Below are positions 33,571 through 43,274 of a stretch of 64,000 bases of DNA, in pieces. Both the position numbers and the translations under genes were made by a program. The stretch comes from JAPPKS01 sp963667895. GTDB taxonomy: Bacteria > Poribacteria > WGA-4E > PCPOR2b. Under the pieces are notes generated by a model. The model was not told the DNA's origin. It did no database searches and was given only the letters and a program-made list of their open reading frames with translations. The stretch is taken from assembly GCA_965223985.1 (NCBI GenBank), contig OZ245030.1, forward strand, positions 3,968,001 to 4,032,000, in the 5' to 3' direction. Every line of letters starts with the position of its first letter. Within the stretch, counting starts at the first letter, position 1.

Positions 33571-36225
33571 ATGTTGCTACGGCTGGCAATGATGGGCATC
33601 AGTAATCTGTTTATTCTCGGATTAACAGGTTTGCTATTTCGTTGCCTTCGAACGAAAACCTTTCATCTTGACCTGCCAATATTTGGTTTCCTATGGATTT
33701 TCAATGCCACGCTGTTCACATTCCTCTTCGGCGTCTTTGGAATTCTGAAACCGACGGTGATGGCTGTCGTATGCCTCATCGGCTTGAGCGTGATGGCAGT
33801 TCATGCTTACCGGCACCAGTCGCACTACGCTGCAACACTGGATACGTTCTTCAGTCGGCTCAAGGGCTTGACATTCACCGTTGTCAGCGGGCTTCTCGTT
33901 GCCGCAGCACTCCTCCAACTTGGGCGCGTCGCATTCCATGTGTGGTATATCCCTCCCTATGTTCACGACACGTTGACCTACCATCTTCCCAACGTCGCCG
34001 AATGGGTGCAGAAGGAAAGAATCCACGCCATCTCTACCCCCGTAATTCGGAGTAATTGGCCCGCCGCGTTTGAAGTTCTTGAGACCTGGTTCGTTGTCTT
34101 TCTGCATCACGATCTCTTGATTCAACTGGCGTGTGTCGCCTGCTACCTGCTTGCAGTTGTATCAGTGTTCGCCATTTGCCGGGGGCTAGGCATGGGAACC
34201 CATCTTGCAGCGGGTGTCGCGTTGCTCTTTGCCTATACACCATCAGTGGCAATCCATGCGACTTCGTGCAAGAACGACCTAGCCGTGGCGGCGTTTTACC
34301 TCTTTTCGATGTCGATTCTAGTGGACCTGTTGCGGAACGGAGACAATGCCGCTTTTCCCTTGAATCGACGGTTTCTACTATTGGCGATGGCGTTTGCTTT
34401 CGGTGTGGGCACTAAGGCATACATGGTTTTCATCGCCCCGGGCATAATTGTCCTGGGCATCCTTGCGTTGTTCAAACATCGGTTGTTCAAAGTTGCCATC
34501 CATGCCCTGCGTCCCAGCAGTATCCTATCTGCACGCCATCTCTTGCTTTATACCAGTCTTCTTCTAGCAAGCGGGGTTTTGGCATTATACTGGTATGTGC
34601 GCAACTACGTAGTCTTTGATAACCCGTTCTATCCAGCCGACTTTCGGCTATTCGGACATTTAATCTTTGGTACGGGAAATCCACCTAACCCAGGCATATC
34701 TGCACAGCCCTCCTTTAGCTTCCACTCCATGTGGGCGAATACACGGAACTTGGTAACGTTCAAAATTTTCGATCAGCTCCGATATTACGCGGATCTACAC
34801 CGCATCACCGGATGGGGCTGGTTTAGTTTTGCCTGTGGCATATCGTCCGTAATCTATGGTGCATTGTTTGACAGAAGGGTACGCTCGCTCATATTCTGTT
34901 TCGTTCTATCCCTGTTGTCACTGTTGGGATGGATATTCGTTGATGATTGGCACGGACGATTCCTTCATTTTTTCCCTCCTATCTTTGCGATTGCTTTCGG
35001 CGCAACGCTAATGTATCTGGCAACGCGCTGGGTATGGGTGTCCCTGTCGGTACTTGCGGCGATTTGTAGCCTGTTTAATTTTGTCGCAGTCCTCAATGTT
35101 GGGGTGTTTGCTAAAGAAGATTTGAAGCATCTCATGGAAACCCCGCCGCTAAAGCGCTCTGCTGCAAACCGGAGTATACCGTGGTCCGGCGGAGGATTAT
35201 TTCAACAGATACATAACCGTGTTCCCAAAGATGAAGTTATCGGCTACAACGCGGGAAAAAATCACGTTATCTACCCGCTATATGGCAGCGACCTATCCCA
35301 CCGCCTCCGCTATTTGCCCGATTCTATTGACAACGTTACAGAGTTTATGAAATCTCAGAAAATCCATTATCTGTATGCAGCAGGATCAGGCGGGCGAGGT
35401 GTGTGGGAATGTCCCTATGGTGGTCATCAGATTGGGATTCGTAACGGTAGGATGGCGACTTGGATTAATATTCAATCCGTCAATCGGGAATACGATTCAG
35501 GTGTTATTAGCGCTCACGAATGGACGCACCTCGCTTTTACCTTCAGTGGGAGGGAAGCTGTTTCTTACGTGAATGGCGAGAACGTTGCCAAGCACACGGA
35601 CCGCCGGGGAAAAATTGAATTCAAGGAAAATCCGAACTTTGTGATTGGTGACCGTTCTAATGTCGCACCGGGTGAACCTTTCAAAGGATTGGTCGATGAA
35701 GTTGCGTTATTCAATCGTGTGTTATCGCAACAGGAAATTCTAACGGCTATGAAACATGGGATTTCTCTAGCTGAACCAGTCCATGTCGAATCATCAGCAA
35801 CGTTAGCAAACGCCAATGGTTTAGTAGCTTATTACCGATTTGATAAAGGAACTAGAGACTTGTCGGGTAACAGGCATGATGGAAAACTGGTCGGTGTTGT
35901 GGAGTTAATTCCCGATGAAGGAGCGCCAGTACCCAACGGAAATGGGTGCGTCCGCTTTTCGGGCCGTACAGGTAACGCTGTGGACTGCGGCAAATCATCG
36001 GATCTCCGAATTGCGCGCAATTTGACGCTAATGGCGTGGGTCAAACCGGATGCGGTTGGTCCTACGCAGTTCGTCGCAGGTCCAGCTTACGCCGGTGGAA
36101 AATGGTATAGGAGTTTGGATATTGCGACAGCTATTCGAGAAGGAAATCTTATTGAAATCACGGAGCATCTTTATGCGCTTAATTCGACTGAAGCAAATCG
36201 CCGGGTTCATAATTCTAACAATTAA
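33571..36225 (+). CDS. GT-C type membrane glycosyltransferase fused to LamG half-domains
   Basis: 884 residues, ATG 33571; no strong ribosome binding site ('cacggggcgaactag'). Residues 1-~510 carry about 10-12 membrane helices and the luminal acidic motif of ArnT/PMT-like enzymes ('YIPPYVHDTLTYHLPNVAEW'), which move sugars from lipid carriers in the periplasm. After the last helix the chain ends in a soluble segment ('IHYLYAAG') and then switches to LamG (concanavalin-like) sequence: first a C-terminal half ('EWTHLAFTFSGREAVSYVNG' to 'GLVDEVALFNRVLSQQEI'), then an N-terminal half ('GLVAYYRFDKGTRDLSGNRH' to 'LTLMAWVKPDAVG'). The last ~35 residues look out of frame. A fusion by recombination is suspected. 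Confidence 0.75.
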   Translation: MLLRLAMMGISNLFILGLTGLLFRCLRTKTFHLDLPIFGFLWIFNATLFTFLFGVFGILKPTVMAVVCLIGLSVMAVHAYRHQSHYAATLDTFFSRLKGLTFTVVSGLLVAAALLQLGRVAFHVWYIPPYVHDTLTYHLPNVAEWVQKERIHAISTPVIRSNWPAAFEVLETWFVVFLHHDLLIQLACVACYLLAVVSVFAICRGLGMGTHLAAGVALLFAYTPSVAIHATSCKNDLAVAAFYLFSMSILVDLLRNGDNAAFPLNRRFLLLAMAFAFGVGTKAYMVFIAPGIIVLGILALFKHRLFKVAIHALRPSSILSARHLLLYTSLLLASGVLALYWYVRNYVVFDNPFYPADFRLFGHLIFGTGNPPNPGISAQPSFSFHSMWANTRNLVTFKIFDQLRYYADLHRITGWGWFSFACGISSVIYGALFDRRVRSLIFCFVLSLLSLLGWIFVDDWHGRFLHFFPPIFAIAFGATLMYLATRWVWVSLSVLAAICSLFNFVAVLNVGVFAKEDLKHLMETPPLKRSAANRSIPWSGGGLFQQIHNRVPKDEVIGYNAGKNHVIYPLYGSDLSHRLRYLPDSIDNVTEFMKSQKIHYLYAAGSGGRGVWECPYGGHQIGIRNGRMATWINIQSVNREYDSGVISAHEWTHLAFTFSGREAVSYVNGENVAKHTDRRGKIEFKENPNFVIGDRSNVAPGEPFKGLVDEVALFNRVLSQQEILTAMKHGISLAEPVHVESSATLANANGLVAYYRFDKGTRDLSGNRHDGKLVGVVELIPDEGAPVPNGNGCVRFSGRTGNAVDCGKSSDLRIARNLTLMAWVKPDAVGPTQFVAGPAYAGGKWYRSLDIATAIREGNLIEITEHLYALNSTEANRRVHNSNN

Positions 36226-36304
36226 CCTGCTTCTATTTTATGTCTACTTCTCCAAGCAAGCCAAGTTCTCCTTCGAATTCATATCGTCACTGTTTCAAGG
36301 CTGA
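36173..36304 (+). CDS. Possible small single-TM peptide overlapping the glycosyltransferase 3' end
   Basis: 43 residues from ATG 36173, with 'cacggag' 7 nt upstream. One hydrophobic helix ('IAGFIILTINLLLFYVYF') between basic N-terminal and C-terminal parts. It overlaps the last 53 bp of the preceding gene in another frame. It could be a real small protein or the 5' stump of a lost membrane protein. The following 287 bp to def hold nothing else. Confidence 0.3.
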   Translation: MRLIRLKQIAGFIILTINLLLFYVYFSKQAKFSFEFISSLFQG

Positions 36305-36591
36305 AGATTGGAATGGCTGAACGAATGAAGGCACGCCACGAAATCAATTAGCTCATGAGCAGAGCAAGGCGCCAAAAATTGGCGATAACAACTACAACTG
36401 TTGCGCGGCATAAAGTGACCTATAATCGCCGATACTTTCCGACGGCTTCATTCACGTTAATGTGCTGCTACTCTAGTTAAGGTTTGCGTACCAGCTTCAG
36501 TTTTTTGCTTGACCAACCTTTCTCTAGGTGATATGATTATTGACGAATTCAACGGATGTCCGAATAAACAAGGTCGAGAGTTTTTCCAGCA

Positions 36592-37200
36592 ATGGCAAAA
36601 CGTGGACGAAAAAAAAGCGCAGCATCATCGTCGAAGCATCGGTCTACCCAAACACAAGAGCGGGACTATCCTAACCACTATGAGGAAGGTCCCCTCCGTA
36701 TTCGGCTTTATGGAGATCCAGTATTACGGAAAAAAGCGATCACCATACCGAAAACAACAGACGTTGAGCGGAAGTTCGTAGAGGATATGTTAGCAACAAT
36801 GTATTCTGTGCCAAACGGAGTCGGGTTAGCCGCACCGCAGGTGGGGGTGTTGAAGCGATTGATCGTCATTGACGTACATCGCGATGATGTATCCAGCAAA
36901 CCATTAGTGCTAATTAATCCCGAAACACAAAGCCTTGACGGTGAATCGCTTGAAGATGAAGGTTGCTTGAGCATTCCCAATATTACAGCCGAAGTCAAAC
37001 GGGCAAATGAGGCAGTAGTCACAGCGCAGAACCTGGATGAAGAATCAATTTGCGTTAAAGCTGAAGGCTTACTCGCCCGCGTTTTGCAACATGAAATTGA
37101 CCACCTCAACGGAGTGCTGTTTATCGACCATGTGGGCGGCTTGAAGCGGCAGATCCTCCGAGGAAAATTGCAGAAACTGGAACACCTCTCACGAGTGTAG
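36592..37200 (+). CDS. def: Peptide deformylase
   Basis: 202 residues from ATG 36592. All three catalytic motifs are intact: 'GVGLAAPQVG', 'EGCLSIP' and 'QHEIDHLNG' (Cys and two His bind the metal, Glu is the general base). It removes the formyl group from nascent proteins. The N-terminal ~35 residues are a basic, low-complexity extension ('KRGRKKSAASSSKHRSTQTQ') not needed in the family; a later start is possible but no ATG lies closer to the domain. Confidence 0.93.
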   Translation: MAKRGRKKSAASSSKHRSTQTQERDYPNHYEEGPLRIRLYGDPVLRKKAITIPKTTDVERKFVEDMLATMYSVPNGVGLAAPQVGVLKRLIVIDVHRDDVSSKPLVLINPETQSLDGESLEDEGCLSIPNITAEVKRANEAVVTAQNLDEESICVKAEGLLARVLQHEIDHLNGVLFIDHVGGLKRQILRGKLQKLEHLSRV

Positions 37201-37366
37201 CAGGACAGGACAAGGAAACATGAAGAAAGCAGGTTGTCTTGCTACAAAGGCACGAAGGGAACAGAAGGCGTTAAGAGAGGAAACGAGTCTTCACGAATCA
37301 CACTTTGAGTATTGTGATTGAGGTTTTTGCAACTGGCACAACCGTATTGTCAAGAAAGGATTGGCT

Positions 37367-38203
37367 ATGCCAAAAGAAGCCAAATCTTCAGGTACCGATC
37401 AGAAATTAAATAAGCTTCTTGAACGCTTAAAATCCTACGGAAAGGTCATCGTGGCATTTTCAGGCGGGGTTGACAGCACACTCCTAGCTGAAGCTGCTAA
37501 CCGCGCCCTCGGGAGCAACGCCATTGCTGTGACAGCGATTTCTGACTCTTACCCTGAACGTGAGATGAAAGCGGCACAGGAAATTGCCAAGCAGATTGGA
37601 ATCCGTCTTGAAACGATACACACCGAAGAACTTGAGATGGAAGGGTATACAGATAATCCCACGAACCGCTGCTATTTCTGTAAGACCGAGCTGTTCAACA
37701 AGCTCCGCCCCATCGCCGAAAAATATCAGATTGGCACCATTGTCTACGGTGCAATTCCCGATGATGTTGGGGATTATCGACCTGGTATGGATGCTGCCAA
37801 ACAAATGGGCGTTCAGGCACCGCTGATTGATGAGGACTTGACAAAAGCAGAAATCCGGGAAATCTTGAGAGGTTGGGACCTACCGGTTTGGGACAAGCCG
37901 GCATTTGCCTGTTTATCATCTCGATTTCCCTACGGCACAAAAATTACTCGCGAAAACCTGCGCCGAATTGATCGGGCAGAGCAATTTCTGTATGATTTGG
38001 GAATTCGTCAATTCCGTGTGCGTCATCATGACAAACTTGCGCGGATTGAGTTGGATCCACAAGACATTGAACACACGGCGACCAAACAGATTCGAACCGA
38101 GATTAATGAAAAATTCAAATCACTTGGTTATCGGTACGTCACTTTAGATTTGCAAGGATATAGATCCGGGAGTTTGAACGAAGGATTGCAGATTTCAACA
38201 TAA
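37367..38203 (+). CDS. larE: LarE-type sulfur transferase (nickel-pincer cofactor synthesis)
   Basis: 278 residues from ATG 37367 ('aaaggattggct' upstream); an in-frame TTG at 37361 is less likely. It has a PP-loop ATPase motif SGGVDS at residues 32-37, 'NRCYFCK' (Cys102, Cys105), and 'DKPAFACLSSRFPYG', whose Cys is the position of the sacrificial or [4Fe-4S]-liganding cysteine of LarE. LarE adenylates and thiolates pyridinium dicarboxylate in the pathway for the nickel cofactor of lactate racemase. No larB, larC or larA is in the window, so the pathway would be completed elsewhere. It is 20 bp upstream of glcF. Confidence 0.9.
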   Translation: MPKEAKSSGTDQKLNKLLERLKSYGKVIVAFSGGVDSTLLAEAANRALGSNAIAVTAISDSYPEREMKAAQEIAKQIGIRLETIHTEELEMEGYTDNPTNRCYFCKTELFNKLRPIAEKYQIGTIVYGAIPDDVGDYRPGMDAAKQMGVQAPLIDEDLTKAEIREILRGWDLPVWDKPAFACLSSRFPYGTKITRENLRRIDRAEQFLYDLGIRQFRVRHHDKLARIELDPQDIEHTATKQIRTEINEKFKSLGYRYVTLDLQGYRSGSLNEGLQIST

Positions 38204-38223
38204 CAGTCAGGTTCAGAACACCG

Positions 38224-39597
38224 ATGTCCTTAACTACTAGATTGAACAATTACGAAAAAGTGCCACAACAACAAACCCAATCCAATAAACAAACCAATCC
38301 GATTATTGGCGTCGACATTTTCAATTGGAACAAATGGGATGCGTGTACCCACTGCGGTCTCTGTCTGCCGGCTTGTCCAACCTACCGAGAGCTAGGCCTG
38401 GAGACTGATTCCCCTCGTGGTAGACTCTATCTGATGGGCGCTGCTTTCAGAACTGAGAATCCTGTTCCGCTCAACGATGACTGGGCGAGGTATATGTACC
38501 GTTGCTTGGATTGCCGTGCGTGTGAAACAGAATGTCCCTCTGGCGTGCATTTTGGTGAGATTATGGAGCAAGCGCGCGCAATCTACGAACTGAATACGAA
38601 TCGACCTGCCGAAGAAAAGTTCTGGCGACGTTTCGCCTTCAAGGAGATTCTTCCTCACAGGAAGCGGTTGGATTTTATCTTCGGTGTGCTATGGTTGTAT
38701 CAACGGCTAGGGGTGCGTTGGTTGGCTCGGAAGTCAGGTTTGTTCAAGCTCATGGGAAAATTAGGCGAGGCGGAGTTGATTATGCCCAACATAGCCGATC
38801 CGTACCTAAAAGCCAAACTTCAGGATTTTACGCCTTCGAAGGGAAAAACCAGATATCGCGTTGGATTTATTTCAGGCTGCATAATGAATCAGGTTTTTAC
38901 GGAGACTAACCTGGCAACTATCCGCGTGTTAATCGAAAATGGTTGTGATGTCATTACACCACCTCGGCAGAATTGCTGTGGTGCGTTGCATGTGCATAAT
39001 GGCGTCCGTGATGTCGGCATGGACCTCGCACGACAAAATATTGATGCGTTTGATGTGGACGACCTAGACGCGATTATTATTAACGCAGCAGGGTGCGGCG
39101 CAACACTCAAAGAATACGACAGCTTGTTAGAAAACGACCACGCGTATGCCGAAAAATCGAAAGCGTTCAGTGCGAAGATGAAAGACATCAGTGAGTTCCT
39201 CTCTGAGATTGAAATGAAACCGCCCAAAGGTGAAATTAAGCGTCGTGTGACATACGATGAACCGTGCCATCTCGTGCATGGGCAGGGAATTAAATCTCAG
39301 CCTCGCAAAGTGCTTCAATCAATTCCAGGACTAAACCTTATCGAACTCCGCGAATCGGAATGGTGCTGCGGCAGCGCGGGTATCTACAACATCACCCAAC
39401 CGGAGATGTCGGCGCAGATACTGGAGCGCAAAATGGAGCATATTGCCGAAGTGAACGCTGAAGTTATCGCTACGGGCAATCCGGGGTGTGTCTTGCAACT
39501 CCAACTCGGTGTTCGGAAGCATAACCTGCCGATGAAAGTGATGCATCCAGTCGAACTTCTTGACTGCTCCTATCGGGAGGTAGATCCGTTCCCGTAA
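38224..39597 (+). CDS. glcF: Glycolate oxidase iron-sulfur subunit / Fe-S oxidoreductase
   Basis: 457 residues, ATG 38224. Two [4Fe-4S] motifs at the N-terminus ('CTHCGLCLPACP', 'CLDCRACETECP') and two CCG domains ('QNCCGALHVHNG', 'EWCCGSAGIYN'), the architecture of GlcF, which passes electrons from the FAD subunits. The partner genes glcE and glcD are at 61.5-64 kb on the other strand, so the complex appears split over two loci. Probably co-transcribed with larE, suggesting a link to 2-hydroxyacid (lactate/glycolate) use. Confidence 0.9.
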   Translation: MSLTTRLNNYEKVPQQQTQSNKQTNPIIGVDIFNWNKWDACTHCGLCLPACPTYRELGLETDSPRGRLYLMGAAFRTENPVPLNDDWARYMYRCLDCRACETECPSGVHFGEIMEQARAIYELNTNRPAEEKFWRRFAFKEILPHRKRLDFIFGVLWLYQRLGVRWLARKSGLFKLMGKLGEAELIMPNIADPYLKAKLQDFTPSKGKTRYRVGFISGCIMNQVFTETNLATIRVLIENGCDVITPPRQNCCGALHVHNGVRDVGMDLARQNIDAFDVDDLDAIIINAAGCGATLKEYDSLLENDHAYAEKSKAFSAKMKDISEFLSEIEMKPPKGEIKRRVTYDEPCHLVHGQGIKSQPRKVLQSIPGLNLIELRESEWCCGSAGIYNITQPEMSAQILERKMEHIAEVNAEVIATGNPGCVLQLQLGVRKHNLPMKVMHPVELLDCSYREVDPFP

Positions 39598-39894
39598 TCC
39601 ACTACCATTGACATAACCACAGAGGTTGGACTCGCTTCTGCAAGTATACCCTAATTGATTATAAGACATCGGGAGTGAAGCCGCAATTGGTTTACAATCG
39701 GTATATTTCGGTTGCATGGCATAGTGAAGCATCTTCACTATGGTGGGCTGCAATACCAAGTGTTATTGTAAGATAAGTAATGAAAAGGTTATCTGTACGT
39801 AAGTGGTTTTTATATGCACGATATAAGGTGAGAGGAACAACACAAGTAACGTGCTCGTGTAGCCGAAGAGGACACCAAATCCCATTTCATTCGC

Positions 39895-41172
39895 CTAAAC
39901 GGGCAATTCATTTCTGATAAACTGACCTTCAATCATCACCGCTTTCGGCTTTAAATCAGAATCCAGAATGACTAGGTCTGCGTCTTTGCCCGGAGCAATA
40001 GATCCCTTGTGATTGTCCACCCCGAGACTTTTCGCTGGCGTGAGGCTTGCCATGGTCACCGCCTCTTCAAGTGTATATCCCCACCTGACAACGTTGCACA
40101 ACCCATCCATCAGCGTAATCATCCCACCATAGAGTCTCGCGTCCGGTCCCCTTAGATTCATCCAGATCGCGCCGTTTTTGATGTAAAATTTTAGATGTGA
40201 GGCAGCGGATAATTCTCCCCAGTTTAGCCGATACGCATCAAGGTCAGGTTCATAAACGGCGTATTGCACCCACTCCTCCTTAGGAACTCCTGCCAACGCA
40301 GTACAATCCGTGATGAGTCCAACACCTTTAACCCCTTTCCACATGATGAGTGTTTGCCCCCAAATCGGCTTGACGTGTTGTTCATCAACGATGAGTTCTG
40401 CATGAATCTTCGGATGGGAATAGATTGCTTCGACAGCCCCGAGATTGCGATGGTGCATGCCACTCATGCCATTATAAGTATGCGTTGCCCGTGTGATACC
40501 TGCGTCAATGGCCGCTCTAGCTTGGTCATACGTTGCGTTGGTATGCCCCATCGCGACGGTGATATTGTTGTAGGCTTCTTTGCCGTAGGTTGCAAGATGA
40601 TTGGTGAATTTGAGCCCTTCATCGTCTTCAGGGGCAATAGCTATTATTTTGATAGTCCCATCTGAAGCCGCCCACATGGCGTGGAAATCTTCAAAATTCG
40701 GAGGGCGGATGTGCTCAATATTTTGAGCACCTCGCTTATCGCGACTCCCAAATTTGCCCTCCACATAAGATCCAAGGATGCGCGAACCACCTTCAACCGG
40801 ATTATCGACGAGGTATCCCACTGTTTTTAGCGAGCGGTTAATACGTTCCATGCTTGCCGATGGGATTGTCAATACCAACGAAGTGACTCCGTGCGCCGCG
40901 TGCGCACGAGCGGCTTTCTCTAAATCCTCCGCGTCACTGATGAGGGTGTCGGCACCTCCACCGCCGTGAACTTGTGCATCAATCAAACCAGGGATCACAC
41001 TGCAACCAGTCGCATTGATCGTAGTCACTAATTGGTGCTCCGTTGGGTCGAACGGTTCGGTGCTAATTGATTCTATCTTGCCGCCCCGCGTGAAGATGTT
41101 GCCGGTGGATTGATAGGATGGGGTATAAATATCTCCGCCAATTATGGCAAACATTGCATTTTTGGATGTCAT
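39895..41172 (-). CDS. nagA: N-acetylglucosamine-6-phosphate deacetylase (NagA-like)
   Basis: 425 residues from ATG 41172; a TTG at 41184 is the alternative. Amidohydrolase pattern: 'SVIPGLIDAQVHGGGGADTL', 'AMGHTNATYDQA', 'ATHTYNGMSGMHHR', 'GVGLITDCTALAGVP', 'KSLGVDNHKGSIAPGKDADL'. NagA usually has E-G-P-F/W at the first metal ligand; here it is 'YVEGKFGSRDKRGAQN', so Glu is kept but the next residues differ and the substrate may not be GlcNAc-6-P itself. No nagB or transporter is adjacent. The preceding 297 bp to glcF carry no gene. Confidence 0.8.
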   Translation of the reverse strand: MTSKNAMFAIIGGDIYTPSYQSTGNIFTRGGKIESISTEPFDPTEHQLVTTINATGCSVIPGLIDAQVHGGGGADTLISDAEDLEKAARAHAAHGVTSLVLTIPSASMERINRSLKTVGYLVDNPVEGGSRILGSYVEGKFGSRDKRGAQNIEHIRPPNFEDFHAMWAASDGTIKIIAIAPEDDEGLKFTNHLATYGKEAYNNITVAMGHTNATYDQARAAIDAGITRATHTYNGMSGMHHRNLGAVEAIYSHPKIHAELIVDEQHVKPIWGQTLIMWKGVKGVGLITDCTALAGVPKEEWVQYAVYEPDLDAYRLNWGELSAASHLKFYIKNGAIWMNLRGPDARLYGGMITLMDGLCNVVRWGYTLEEAVTMASLTPAKSLGVDNHKGSIAPGKDADLVILDSDLKPKAVMIEGQFIRNELPV

Positions 41173-41384
41173 TTCGTTTTCCAATCAACGATTGCAATCT
41201 GTAAAATTAGATAGGTAAGTCAAAAACCACCTCCATTCAGAAACGTGTATTTCTGTAGATTGACTCTGTTTACAACGAACCGCCAACTTATCAATCCGAA
41301 GTCTGTGATTAGATAACATAGGATTAATCTTGTGCAATGGTCGTGGCATACATCATGGATTACAGATTTTTCAACGCAATGAAT

Positions 41385-42131
41385 TCAATAAGTTGCTCTG
41401 CCGCCACTCACGTCGTAACACTGTCCGGTTACAAAACTCGCATCGTCTGACGCTAAGAAATGAACAACAGCCGCAACCTCATCAGGCTTGCCTACCCGCC
41501 CCAACGGAATTTTGCTGACCATATAATCAATTGTCGATTGACTTACCTGTTTGAGGATGCTCGTTTCAATAACCGCCGGTGAAACACAATTTACGTGTAT
41601 GTTGTGTGCCGTTACTTCTTTTGCGAGCGCTTTGGTCAGGCAAATGACACCTGCCTTGGATGCAGAGTATGGGATGAGCGTTGGATTTCCTTCTTTACCA
41701 GCGATTGAAGCAACACTCACAATTTTACCGTACCGCCGCTCAATCATGTGATCGATGACCGCTTTGCAACAGAGGAAAACACCTTTTAAATTCAAATCAA
41801 TGACCCTATCCCAGTCGGCTTCCTCCAACTCCGTTAGCGGTGCGGTCTTGCCAGCGATGCCTGCGTTGTTAATTAGAATATCAATCTGGTTCAAAGTGCT
41901 CAACGTCTGTTGAACCATGTCTTGAACCTGACCCCGCTTTGAAACGTCAGCCTGAATGGGGAGAGCCTGACATTCCAATGTTTCAATCGCCTGCGCGACT
42001 TCTTGAATGCTTTCTAGGTCAATATCCACTAGGACAACATCCGCTCCAGCCTGCGCGAAGCGGAGTGCTATCGCCCGTCCAATCCCCTGTCCTGCACCAG
42101 TTACAATAGCAACCTTTCCACTTAAGTTCAT
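41385..42131 (-). CDS. Short-chain dehydrogenase/reductase (FabG-like)
   Basis: 248 residues, ATG 42131 with 'aaggagggtcgt' upstream. Classical SDR: nucleotide-binding 'VTGAGQGIGRAIA', 'ILINNAGIAG', catalytic Ser in 'IVSVASIAGKEG', and Tyr-x3-Lys in 'YSASKAGV'. 'DVVLVDID' (Asp after the second strand) suggests NAD preference. The length and sequence are typical of 3-oxoacyl-ACP reductase-like SDRs and sugar/polyol dehydrogenases; the substrate cannot be told. Confidence 0.92.
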   Translation of the reverse strand: MNLSGKVAIVTGAGQGIGRAIALRFAQAGADVVLVDIDLESIQEVAQAIETLECQALPIQADVSKRGQVQDMVQQTLSTLNQIDILINNAGIAGKTAPLTELEEADWDRVIDLNLKGVFLCCKAVIDHMIERRYGKIVSVASIAGKEGNPTLIPYSASKAGVICLTKALAKEVTAHNIHVNCVSPAVIETSILKQVSQSTIDYMVSKIPLGRVGKPDEVAAVVHFLASDDASFVTGQCYDVSGGRATY

Positions 42132-42295
42132 ACGACCCTCCTTATATCAATTTGCCTTGTTTCAATCGTCCAAAATCTACGAGTTTTGTTGGAATGAATG
42201 AAGTTTTCTAATGTGTATGGATTGGAATCCTAAGGATTATTGAATCCATCCGAAGCCACCTGGCTGTAGGCATCAATTCTAAGTTAGAAGTAGTA

Positions 42296-42952
42296 TCAGG
42301 CATTGACCCGAAAATTGTGCAGCCCGTGACGGAATATTACAACCCCGCTGCTATTGGTTACATTCACTTTAATCTCATATTGGCTGAACCAATCGACAAG
42401 CCCCGTGATGATCTCGCCTCCACGTAACGTCGAAGTAACTGAAATATTTTCTCTACAGCATCGCTTTAGAATACGGTCCTCAACTTGGAATCGTTGGGAT
42501 CTAGGGACAATCGCGTCTAGTTTACGACGCTTCACAGCTTCATCGAAATCAATGTGCATTATGATTAGTGATGCCTGATTACGCTTATACATATATTTGA
42601 TGCTGATTTTATCAATGCACTGGACCCTACCTTCCGATAAAACATCGAAAGCGTATGTTAACGGACGAATGATGATGCCCTCAACTATTTCACCATAGCG
42701 TGCGAAAACCATCTGGGTCTTCTTCCGAATCTGTTTCTGCACGTAAGAACGTCCGAAACCTTCAGCGCGGATTTGAGCCACCAACTTCGGAGCTAAAGGG
42801 CGACGTGAGCGTCCACTCAGAGAATTTTCCCTTTGACTGCTCCGATTCTGTCCGTGCGAACTAGGGGATCGGATTGAACGCTTGTGTGGAGCAGCAACCG
42901 AACCCCGTGAACCTCCTTCAGCACAGAGGTAAAGCGTTATCGGACTCTCCAT
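42296..42952 (-). CDS. Protein with C-terminal Hfq/Sm-like domain
   Basis: 218 residues, ATG 42952 with 'caggaggtcaattcatta' upstream. The N-terminal ~70 residues are basic and low-complexity ('SHGQNRSSQRENSLSGRSRR'). A middle region ('VFARYGEIVEGIIIRPLTYA') and the C-terminal ~70 residues ('ILKRCCRENISVTSTLRGGE', 'GLVDWFSQYEIKVNV', 'VVIFRHGLHNFRV') each show an Sm-like strand pattern. The last part closely follows the Hfq order (binding-loop strand, 'G.V..FD.Y.I.V', then 'V.I.RH.L'). Likely RNA-binding. Hfq is normally ~70-100 aa, so the long basic extension and possible tandem Sm folds are unusual. Confidence 0.6.
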   Translation of the reverse strand: MESPITLYLCAEGGSRGSVAAPHKRSIRSPSSHGQNRSSQRENSLSGRSRRPLAPKLVAQIRAEGFGRSYVQKQIRKKTQMVFARYGEIVEGIIIRPLTYAFDVLSEGRVQCIDKISIKYMYKRNQASLIIMHIDFDEAVKRRKLDAIVPRSQRFQVEDRILKRCCRENISVTSTLRGGEIITGLVDWFSQYEIKVNVTNSSGVVIFRHGLHNFRVNA

Positions 42953-43274
42953 TAATGAATTGACCTCCTGTTACACTATGGAAAGACCTCAAGCGCTAGA
43001 TTATATTGAGAAGAGCATGTCGCAGTTCGCAAATCTTCCCACGTGTGCGGATTGAGATTAATGAGGCAATCCTACTGCCAAAACTTGACATTCTCCTGCG
43101 CTTCAGCACGCCGTGATTTTTAGCCCAGAAAAACTAGTTTCAGAAACGTCTCTTCGAAGTATCGTACTTAAGGAGTTTAATTTCCGATTGAAAAGCTGAA
43201 TTCTATTGCTTACACATCGGATTTTTGGTATAATGCGTTTTCTCTAACCCTTTCGATAATGGTATGGTGCCTTA
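42953..43274. other. Divergent intergenic region
   Basis: 322 bp between the Hfq-like gene and the DUF1232 gene, transcribed divergently. It holds a good sigma-70-type promoter facing the DUF1232 gene (see 43206-43234). Nothing else recognised. Confidence 0.5.
43206..43234 (+). promoter_or_regulatory. Sigma-70-type promoter TTGCTT-N17-TATAAT
   Basis: TTGCTT at 43206-43211 and a perfect TATAAT at 43229-43234 with the optimal 17-bp spacer, 40 bp before the ATG of the DUF1232 gene. Confidence 0.6.
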
